DNA of 5,928 nt. Source: an uncultured Clostridia bacterium. GTDB taxonomy: Bacteria; Bacillota; Clostridia; Oscillospirales; CAG-382. Below are positions 1-4,915 of this stretch, piece after piece. Position numbers and translations under genes: made by a program. Every line of letters begins with the position of its first letter. The first letter of the stretch is position 1. The DNA lies in the NCBI GenBank assembly GCA_947627335.1, contig CANQVQ010000095.1:1-5928 (forward strand). The letters are read 5' to 3'. The notes under the pieces are model-generated. The model saw only the letters and a program-made list of their open reading frames with translations, had not been told where the DNA came from and made no database searches.

Positions 1-1156
1 GGTTGCCGTCCCGCTCCAGCTCGGCGACCCATTCCGGCAAAAACCCGTAAACGCTTTCCGGTCGGGTGTGGTCCAACCCCCAACTGGCGTATTCGCCCCA
101 GACGAGGTACCCCTCGCGGTCGCAGTGGTAGAGGAATCGCTCCTCGAACACCTTCTGGTGCAGTCGCGCACCGTTGAAACCGAGCGCCTTGGCAAGCTGT
201 ACGTCCCGCAGCAGGTCCGCGTCCGTCGGCGCCGTGTACACCCCGTCCGGGTAGAACCCCTGATCCAGCACCAGCCGTTGGAACACCGGCTTCCCGTTGA
301 GCAAGAACCGCCCGTCCGCGTCGAACCCGACGCTCCGCAGGGCGAAATAGCTCTCGACGACGTCCTCGCCGAAGGTCAGACGCAGGTCGTACAGCCGACC
401 CGCTCCCACCTCCCACAGGTGCGTCTCCGACAGCGGAAGCGACATCGTGAACGTCCCGCAGACGTCCTCCAGCTTCGCACGCCCGACCTCGCGTCCCGCG
501 TAGGACGCGACCGCCTCGACGGACCCCCGACCGCACGCCGTTCCGCACAGCGTCAGCGACCCGCCCCGTGCGTCCGGGTACTGCCGCAGGGAAACCAGGT
601 ACGCCTGCGGCGTGAATTCCAGCCAGACCGTCTGCCAGATGCCGGTCGTGCGGGTATAGTCGCATCCGTGGGAAGCGTACTCCTCGCTCTGCTTGCCACG
701 CGGCACCATCGGGTCCCGCACGTCGTCCGTCGCGCAGACCGTCAGGTCGTTCTCCCCGACCCGCAGGAAGTCCGTGACCTCGAAGCAGAACGAAACGTAT
801 CCCCCGACGTGCGTGCCGACCCGTTTCCCGTTCAGGTAGACCGTGCAGGTGTGGTCGACCGCACCGAAATGCAGGAACGCCCGTCCCCGCAGGTCGTCCT
901 CCCCCGCTTCGACCGTCCGCTTGTACCAGACCGCGTTGAGGAAATCCGTATGTTCGACCCCGGACAGCCTGCTTTCCGGGCAGAACGGCACCGTGATCCG
1001 CCCGTCGTAAACGGCGTCCGGGCGGTGCAGACCGCGGCTTTCGCCGCTTCTCCCCTGGTCGATCGCAAACGCCCAGACCCCGTTGAGGTTCCGCCAGCGC
1101 TCCCGACGGAACTGCGGACGCGGGTATTCCGGACGCGGTACGGAAAGTTGTTTCAT
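1..1156 (-). CDS. Glycoside hydrolase family 2 protein (beta-galactosidase/beta-glucuronidase-like), C-terminal part off the window
   Basis: The first 385 residues of a GH2 enzyme are visible; the frame is open to the window edge. The order is typical: a jelly-roll sugar-binding domain (about residues 1-180, with WRNLNGVWAF near 21-30, ITVPFCPES at 54-62, WYKR at 77-80, VYLNGKRVGTHVGGY at 106-120 and GIWQTVWLE at 172-180), an Ig-like domain (about 182-275), and the start of the TIM barrel (FLLNGKPVFQRLVLDQGFYP from 284; GARLHQKVFEERFLY at 329-343; YLVWGEYASWG at 350-360). The acid/base Asn-Glu and the nucleophile Glu would lie beyond position 1, so activity cannot be judged. Such enzymes cleave terminal beta-glycosides; the substrate is undetermined. 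No signal peptide is seen, so it is probably cytoplasmic. The start is fixed by AAGGA nine bases upstream. It is the third gene of the operon, 14 bases after the methyltransferase stop. Confidence 0.93.
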   Translation of the reverse strand, partial: MKQLSVPRPEYPRPQFRRERWRNLNGVWAFAIDQGRSGESRGLHRPDAVYDGRITVPFCPESRLSGVEHTDFLNAVWYKRTVEAGEDDLRGRAFLHFGAVDHTCTVYLNGKRVGTHVGGYVSFCFEVTDFLRVGENDLTVCATDDVRDPMVPRGKQSEEYASHGCDYTRTTGIWQTVWLEFTPQAYLVSLRQYPDARGGSLTLCGTACGRGSVEAVASYAGREVGRAKLEDVCGTFTMSLPLSETHLWEVGAGRLYDLRLTFGEDVVESYFALRSVGFDADGRFLLNGKPVFQRLVLDQGFYPDGVYTAPTDADLLRDVQLAKALGFNGARLHQKVFEERFLYHCDREGYLVWGEYASWGLDHTRPESVYGFLPEWVAELERDGN

Positions 1157-1165
1157 GGCAAAAAT

Positions 1166-1171
1166 TCCTTT
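1166..1171 (-). promoter_or_regulatory. Ribosome binding site of the GH2 gene
   Basis: AAAGGA on the minus strand lies nine bases before the ATG at 1156. Its first A is the last base of the methyltransferase TGA stop. Ribosomes terminating on the upstream gene therefore stop directly on this site, which suggests translational coupling. It supports 1156 as the start. Confidence 0.75.
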
Positions 1172-2265
1172 CAAAGCATTGTCGGGCAAAGCACGAACGA
1201 CGTGTCCCACGCGGGAACGCAGAGGCGCTTGCGGAAATACAGTTTACTTCGGTAGCAGAAGCGCTTGAGCAGGAACGGCAGGTCGAGCAGGTCGTCCGCA
1301 CGGTGGTACGCCGAAACGCAGACGGCGGGGCGGCAGGCGGTCAGCAGGTTCGCGCCTCCGCGCAGGACCGCCGCGTCCATGCCCTCCGCGTCGACGCGTA
1401 TGCTCCCGACCGGCACGCCGTCCGTCGCGTTGACCGTCGGGTATCCGCACACCGTATCCAGCCTGCGGACCGACACTGGTACCCCGTCCGCCTGCAGGCG
1501 CGACCCACGCCCGTGCGGCGCGAGCGACGCGTCCCCGTCCGTTTCGCCGCAGGCGAGCGGAAAGCAGCGCACCCGCGACGGGTCCGTCCCGTCCCGCAGG
1601 CGCCGAAAGACCTCCGGGTTCGGCTCAAACGCCCAGACCCCCGCGCAGTGCGGATTGACCGCGAGGTAGTCCCGCGCCGTCCGCCCGTCGTAGGCGCCGA
1701 CGTCGAGGTGCAGTTTTTCATGGGCGAAATACCCGTCCGGCGGGGTTTCGCAGGCGCAATCCGTGTGCGCGAGCAGGTAGGTCGGGTCGCCGGTCGCCTG
1801 AAACGCCAGCACGTCGCGGAACAGCGTGCGGGACAGGTCGTCCGACAGCCAGCCGTACACCCTTTCCGCGTCCGCGGACTTTTCACGCAGTCTTTCGCGG
1901 TCGAACATCCCGTCCCCGTACACCGGGAACGGCGGCACACGCAGCAAATGCCGTTCCGCAAGCGGACCAAGCGTCGAAACCTCCTCCGTCCCCTCCGCCC
2001 CGAAGCAGAGCAGCACGGCGACGCGGCCTTCCCGCCGTTCGACGTCCGCAAGCGTCCCGACCGGGAACCCCCGGAACGTCAGCCCGTCCCGGACGAACCC
2101 GTCCGACGCGAACACCCCGCTCGGGCGGATCCCCAGCCGGTCGAGGTAGGAAAGCGTCTTGTCCGCCCCGTCCCCGATGCCGTAGAGGTAGACCGGCAGC
2201 CCCGCTTCCCGCAGCGTTTCCGGCAGGGACGGCAGCGAAAGCAGGTCGGAGAGCGGAAACGCCAT
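1171..2265 (-). CDS. FkbM family SAM-dependent methyltransferase with N-terminal Rossmann-like domain
   Basis: 364 residues. The C-terminal part (about 183-364) is an FkbM-type O-methyltransferase: SAM motif I LDVGAYDG at 187-194, the acidic end of the next strand in FEPN at 213-216, VRRLDTV at 266-272, VDAEGMDAAVLRGG at 291-304, and the typical tail with DLPFLLKR (328-335), YFRKR (343-347) and WDTSFVL (353-359). The N-terminal part (about 23-75) contains YLYGIGDGADKTLSYL and GVFASDGF, resembling the small Rossmann-like domain fused to sugar-modifying enzymes and to some clostridial FkbM proteins. The middle (about 110-180) is an unassigned helical linker. Family members methylate hydroxyls of polyketides or sugars; the substrate here is unknown. 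There is no signal peptide or membrane segment. A frame upstream to 2403 exists, but the ATG at 2265 has GGAGG seven bases upstream and overlaps the YitT stop by one base, so it is preferred. Family assignment is firm, function is not. Confidence 0.93.
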   Translation of the reverse strand: MAFPLSDLLSLPSLPETLREAGLPVYLYGIGDGADKTLSYLDRLGIRPSGVFASDGFVRDGLTFRGFPVGTLADVERREGRVAVLLCFGAEGTEEVSTLGPLAERHLLRVPPFPVYGDGMFDRERLREKSADAERVYGWLSDDLSRTLFRDVLAFQATGDPTYLLAHTDCACETPPDGYFAHEKLHLDVGAYDGRTARDYLAVNPHCAGVWAFEPNPEVFRRLRDGTDPSRVRCFPLACGETDGDASLAPHGRGSRLQADGVPVSVRRLDTVCGYPTVNATDGVPVGSIRVDAEGMDAAVLRGGANLLTACRPAVCVSAYHRADDLLDLPFLLKRFCYRSKLYFRKRLCVPAWDTSFVLCPTML

Positions 2266-3167
2266 CACAGGTCCTCCGCCCGATAGGACTTGAAGCCCTC
2301 CCCGAACACGGCGGACGCGCCCGCGACGATCATGAACGCGTTCGGGTCGCAGGAAGCGACGAGTTCCCGGGCGTAGGGCAGGTCCTTCGGTCGCATCACG
2401 CACAGCAGCACCCGCTTTTCCTTCCCACTGTACGCCCCGTACCCCTGCAGGAAGGTCACGCCCCGGTTCTGCTTGTTCATCAGCAGGGAGGCGAGTTCGT
2501 CCGGCTTATCCCCGACGATATACACCATTCTCGCTTCGTCCGATCCGTACAGCACGATGTTGATCAGATAGGTCGAAACCAGGATGCCGATCGCCGCATA
2601 CAGGGCGACGTCCACGTTTCCGAACGCCACCGCCGTCACGGCGATGATGACCGTGTCCAGCGAGAGCTGCAGGATCCCGGTCTTGATGTAGGGGAACCGG
2701 GCGTGCAGCAGCTTCGTGACGATGTCCATTCCCCCGGACGACGCCCCGGCACGGTAGAGCAGCCCCATCCCGACGCCCATGAGCGCACCGCCGGCGAGCG
2801 ACGCCAGGATCGGTTCCTCCGTCAGCGCACCCCAGGACGCGAACAGGTCGATCAGCGGCGAGGAGATGACCAGCATCCCGATCGTCATGCCGAGGAATCG
2901 GGCGCCGAATTTCCACATCCCGATCAGCATCAGCGGAATGTTCAAAAGCAGGATCAAAATACCGGTGCCGAGCGGCAGCACCTGACTGAGCAGCAGCGCA
3001 ATACCGGCGACCCCGCCCGCGGACAGTCGGTTCGGTTCCAGAAAGAACCCCATCCCGGCCGCGTAGATCAGCGACCCCGCCAATGCCATCAGCACCCGGA
3101 ACGCCGCGTGTGCGGCGAGCTTGCGCCTGCGCAGCCGTGCGTCCGACACCTTTTTTCGCTTCTTCAT
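2265..3167 (-). CDS. YitT family membrane protein (DUF161-type membrane domain plus DUF2179)
   Basis: 300 residues, normal length for the YitT family. A lysine/arginine-rich cytoplasmic start (residues 2-16) is followed by hydrophobic segments at about 22-44, 52-85, 91-110, 120-140, 164-183 and 186-206. Family signatures are NRLSAGGVAGIALL (46-59), YRAGASSGGMDIVTKLL (138-154) and FPYIKTGILQLSLD (158-171). The C-terminal soluble DUF2179 domain (about 212-295) has NRGVTFLQGYGAYSGKEK (234-251), VLLCV (253-257) and DPNAFMIV (274-281). The protein sits in the cytoplasmic membrane; the transported substrate or role of most YitT proteins is not established. It is the first gene of the operon. The ATG at 3167 has AGGAGG seven bases upstream; an in-frame ATG at 3188 would include that site in the coding region and leave a leader of only a few bases. 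Its stop overlaps the methyltransferase start as TGATG. Confidence 0.95.
   Translation of the reverse strand: MKKRKKVSDARLRRRKLAAHAAFRVLMALAGSLIYAAGMGFFLEPNRLSAGGVAGIALLLSQVLPLGTGILILLLNIPLMLIGMWKFGARFLGMTIGMLVISSPLIDLFASWGALTEEPILASLAGGALMGVGMGLLYRAGASSGGMDIVTKLLHARFPYIKTGILQLSLDTVIIAVTAVAFGNVDVALYAAIGILVSTYLINIVLYGSDEARMVYIVGDKPDELASLLMNKQNRGVTFLQGYGAYSGKEKRVLLCVMRPKDLPYARELVASCDPNAFMIVAGASAVFGEGFKSYRAEDL
2273..2277 (-). promoter_or_regulatory. Ribosome binding site of the FkbM methyltransferase gene
   Basis: GGAGG on the minus strand lies seven bases before the ATG at 2265 and is embedded in the last codons of the YitT gene. It decides between this start and an in-frame extension reaching 2403, which would run through the YitT coding sequence in another frame. 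Confidence 0.85.
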
Positions 3168-3174
3168 ACACGAG

Positions 3175-3180
3175 CCTCCT
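3175..3180 (-). promoter_or_regulatory. Ribosome binding site of the YitT gene
   Basis: A perfect AGGAGG on the minus strand, seven bases before the ATG at 3167. It selects this start over the in-frame ATG at 3188. Confidence 0.9.
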
Positions 3181-3200
3181 GTCCCCATCCTATTACTCTT

Positions 3201-3229
3201 ATCTTACCCCATTTTTTGCCCCTTGTCAA
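3201..3229 (-). promoter_or_regulatory. Sigma-A-type promoter of the YitT-FkbM-GH2 operon
   Basis: On the minus strand there is a perfect -35 box TTGACA (3229 to 3224), a 17-base spacer, and a -10 box TAAGAT (3206 to 3201; four of six matches to TATAAT). Transcription would begin near 3194, giving a leader of about 27 bases before the ATG at 3167. That is too short for a riboswitch or attenuator. The spacer carries an A6 run. Sequence match only; not experimentally supported. Confidence 0.75.
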
Positions 3230-3240
3230 TCGCCTTGCGG

Positions 3241-3255
3241 AAAAAACGAAAAAAA
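3241..3255 (+). promoter_or_regulatory. A-tract pair upstream of the MATE promoter, possible UP element
   Basis: A6 (3241-3246) and A7 (3249-3255), separated by CG, lie in an otherwise very GC-rich genome. They end 11 bases before the plus-strand -35 box, roughly -61 to -47 relative to the predicted start. This is where an UP element contacting the alpha subunit would be expected. The tract also separates the two divergent promoters. The role is inferred from position and composition. Confidence 0.4.
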
Positions 3256-3266
3256 GTCGGAAGGAA

Positions 3267-3295
3267 TTGACATTTTCCCCCGAATGTGCTAAACT
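3267..3295 (+). promoter_or_regulatory. Sigma-A-type promoter of the MATE gene with extended -10
   Basis: A perfect -35 TTGACA (3267-3272), a 17-base spacer, and -10 TAAACT (3290-3295; four of six matches) preceded by TGC, which is the TGn extended -10 motif. Transcription would start near 3302, leaving about 22 bases of leader before the ATG at 3325. The in-frame GTG at 3286 lies inside this promoter, so it cannot be the translation start. Confidence 0.8.
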
Positions 3296-3311
3296 GTTAC
3301 GGAAACTTCCC

Positions 3312-3318
3312 AAAGGAG
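3312..3318 (+). promoter_or_regulatory. Ribosome binding site of the MATE gene
   Basis: AAAGGAG lies six bases before the ATG at 3325, and supports this start over the in-frame GTG at 3286. Confidence 0.9.
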
Positions 3319-3324
3319 CGCGTC

Positions 3325-4722
3325 ATGAACCACGACCTGACCGCGGGCAAGCCCGCCCGCGTCCTCTTTCGCTTCACCCTCCCGCTGTTCGGCAGTATGC
3401 TGCTGCAGCAGCTCTACAGCATCGTCGACAGCCTCGTCGCCGGCAAGCTGATCGACGAGCAGGCGCTCGCCGCCGTCAGCGATTCGTTCGAGGTCACGCT
3501 GATCTACCTCGCGTTCGCGTTCGGGTGCAACATCGGCTGTTCCGTCGTCGCGTCCCAGCTTTTCGGTGCGGGGCGGAAAAAGGACCTCAAGCCGGCGGTC
3601 CACACGACCTTCGTTTTCACCGCCGTCCTCTGCGGACTGCTGACGGTCGGCGGACTGCTCGCCGGAAAGCTCCTGCTGCGTGCGATCGACACGCCGGAAA
3701 ACGTCCTGCCGGACGCGCTCGCCTACCTCGACGTCTACACGGTCGGACTGCTCCCGCAATTCTTCTACAACATCGCCACCGGCGTCTTTTCCGCCCTCGG
3801 CGATTCCCGCACGCCGTTCCTGTTCCTCGCCGGCTCGTCCGTCGCGAACATCGGCATGGACGTGCTGTTCGTCGCCGCTTTCGGTTGGGGCGTGCCGGGC
3901 GTCGCGTGGGCGACGGTGCTCTGCCAAACGGTCAGCTGCGTCCTCGCGCTTGCGGCGCTCTTCCGCCGTCTGCACGGGCTCGGCGGGGAGAAAGGGGACC
4001 TGTTCTCCTTCCCGCTCTTCCGCCGTATCGTGTCCGTCGCGATCCCCGGGACCCTGCAGCAGAGCTTCATCTCCGTCGGCAACCTGTTCATCCAGAAAGC
4101 CGTCAACGGCTACGTTCCCCCCGAGACCCTCACGCTTTCGGCGGACTTCTCGCAAGCCGCCTTCTCGCAGGCGATGATGGCGGGCTACGGCGCCGCCGTC
4201 AAGCTCAACACCCTGACCGTCAACTGCCTGTCCACGGTCGCGAACGGCGTATCCAACTTCACCGGGCAGAACATCGGGGCGGGCAGGCAGGACCGCGTCA
4301 AAGCCGGCTGCCGTGCGGCGGTCGGGATCGCCCTCGGGTTCGCCGCCGCCTTCACGTTCCTCTACCTCGCGTTCGGCGGAACGCTGATCGGGCTGTTCCT
4401 GGAGGACGGCAGCGGCGCGCAGGCGCTCCGCGTCGGGCAGTCCTTCCTGCGTACGGTTTCGCCGTTCTACGCCGTCGTCGCGGTCAAATTGGTGCTGGAC
4501 GGTCTGTTTCGCGGTGCGGGCGCGACCGGCTGCTTCACGGCGACCACGTTTACCGACCTGATTTTGCGGGTCCTGCTCGCCGTGGTCCTGCCGCTGTACG
4601 TCCTGTCGGAGACCGGCGCGGGCATCTGGGCGGCGTGGCCGGTTGGCTGGGCGGTCTCCTGCGCGCTCGGGTGTTGGTTCTATTTCCGCGGAAAATGGAA
4701 GAAGAACGCACTCGCGCTGTAG
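3325..4722 (+). CDS. MATE family efflux transporter (multidrug/toxin antiporter)
   Basis: 465 residues, usual for the family, with about twelve hydrophobic segments across two homologous halves. Recognisable family stretches are PLFGSMLLQQLYSIVDSLVAG (split here only by numbering, residues 20-40), ALAAVSDSF (47-55), FGAGRKKD (80-87), FYNIATGVFSALGDSRTP (147-164), NIGMDVLF (175-182), IPGTLQQSFISVGNLFIQ (240-257), MAGYGAAVKLNTL (285-297) and NFTGQNIGAGRQDRVK (311-326), then LDGLFRGAGAT (391-401) in the C-terminal half. MATE proteins export cationic drugs or metabolites across the cytoplasmic membrane in exchange for Na+ or H+; the substrate cannot be read here. About 14-20 residues (263-283, PPETLTLSADFSQ and following) between membrane segments 7 and 8 look longer than in many relatives. 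The gene has its own promoter and terminator, divergent from the YitT operon. Confidence 0.95.
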   Translation: MNHDLTAGKPARVLFRFTLPLFGSMLLQQLYSIVDSLVAGKLIDEQALAAVSDSFEVTLIYLAFAFGCNIGCSVVASQLFGAGRKKDLKPAVHTTFVFTAVLCGLLTVGGLLAGKLLLRAIDTPENVLPDALAYLDVYTVGLLPQFFYNIATGVFSALGDSRTPFLFLAGSSVANIGMDVLFVAAFGWGVPGVAWATVLCQTVSCVLALAALFRRLHGLGGEKGDLFSFPLFRRIVSVAIPGTLQQSFISVGNLFIQKAVNGYVPPETLTLSADFSQAAFSQAMMAGYGAAVKLNTLTVNCLSTVANGVSNFTGQNIGAGRQDRVKAGCRAAVGIALGFAAAFTFLYLAFGGTLIGLFLEDGSGAQALRVGQSFLRTVSPFYAVVAVKLVLDGLFRGAGATGCFTATTFTDLILRVLLAVVLPLYVLSETGAGIWAAWPVGWAVSCALGCWFYFRGKWKKNALAL

Positions 4723-4754
4723 CGTCCGCTTCATCGTCCCGCAAAAGTCCCCTT

Positions 4755-4798
4755 TCCTGCGGCAAAAACGGTTTTCCGTCCTGCCGCAGGATTTTTTT
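4755..4798 (+). terminator. Intrinsic terminator of the MATE gene
   Basis: A perfect 10-bp stem, TCCTGCGGCA (4755-4764) with TGCCGCAGGA (4782-4791), is followed immediately by T7 (4792-4798). The 17-base loop can fold further: ACGG (4768-4771) pairs with CCGT (4776-4779) around a TTTT tetraloop. It begins 33 bases after the MATE stop, which is the expected place. Confidence 0.87.
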
Positions 4799-4812
4799 GC
4801 CGGGAAAACCGT
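4764..4812 (-). terminator. Possible second minus-strand intrinsic terminator overlapping the MATE terminator
   Basis: On the minus strand, ACGGTTTTCC (4812 to 4803) can pair with GGAAAACCGT (4777 to 4768) in a 10-bp stem, followed by a T run at 4768-4764. The loop is long (25 bases), but it contains a small 5-bp hairpin (4779-4783 with 4787-4791). It would act as a backup for transcripts passing the terminator at 4856-4887. It shares bases with the plus-strand hairpin, so the two folds exclude each other on one strand. The long loop makes this uncertain. Confidence 0.4.
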
Positions 4813-4855
4813 CGCGTATGTGCATTTTTTCGTCCGCATTTTGCCGGGTCCCGCG

Positions 4856-4887
4856 AAAAAGCAATGACGCGTCGGTTTGACGCGTCA
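4856..4887 (-). terminator. Intrinsic terminator of the right-edge gene
   Basis: A perfect 9-bp stem, TGACGCGTC (4865-4873) with GACGCGTCA (4879-4887), has a five-base loop. On the minus strand it is followed by TTGCTTTTT (4864 to 4856). It starts 28 bases past the stop codon at 4916. The plus-strand side has no T tract, so it reads as minus-strand specific. Each arm contains the self-complementary GACGCGTC, so the arms are also direct repeats of each other. Confidence 0.75.
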
Positions 4888-4915
4888 CGTTCCCTTTCAG
4901 CCTGCGGTCGGACGT

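Noticed and set aside
68..1255. 395-residue plus-strand open frame
   Set aside because: It is antisense to the GH2 gene, whose translation matches family motifs along its whole length; the plus-strand product is low-complexity Arg/Val/Pro.
1303..2286. 327-residue plus-strand open frame
   Set aside because: It is antisense to the FkbM methyltransferase and has Arg/Val/Pro-rich low-complexity composition.
2266..2403. Upstream ATG start for the FkbM protein, adding 46 residues
   Set aside because: The extra residues are Arg/Gly-rich and encoded inside YitT in another frame; the ATG at 2265 has GGAGG at ideal spacing and a one-base overlap with the YitT stop.
3286..3324. Upstream GTG start for the MATE protein, adding 13 residues
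   Set aside because: It lies within the extended -10 region of the promoter, upstream of the predicted transcription start, while the ATG at 3325 has a strong ribosome binding site.
4768..4812. An antiterminator or attenuation switch for the MATE terminator
   Set aside because: The competing right arm is transcribed after the terminator hairpin and T tract on the plus strand, so it cannot prevent termination there, and no leader peptide or ligand-binding element is present.
3289..4839. 516-residue minus-strand open frame antisense to MATE
   Set aside because: The product is a highly charged Glu/Arg/Gln sequence with no domain, and it runs through the MATE terminator and promoter. MATE itself is clear.
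2703..4880. 725-residue plus-strand open frame spanning the YitT gene, the divergent promoters and the MATE gene
   Set aside because: It is antisense to YitT and out of frame with MATE, is extremely rich in Arg, Gln, Pro and Gly, and crosses two promoters. It is a GC-composition artefact.
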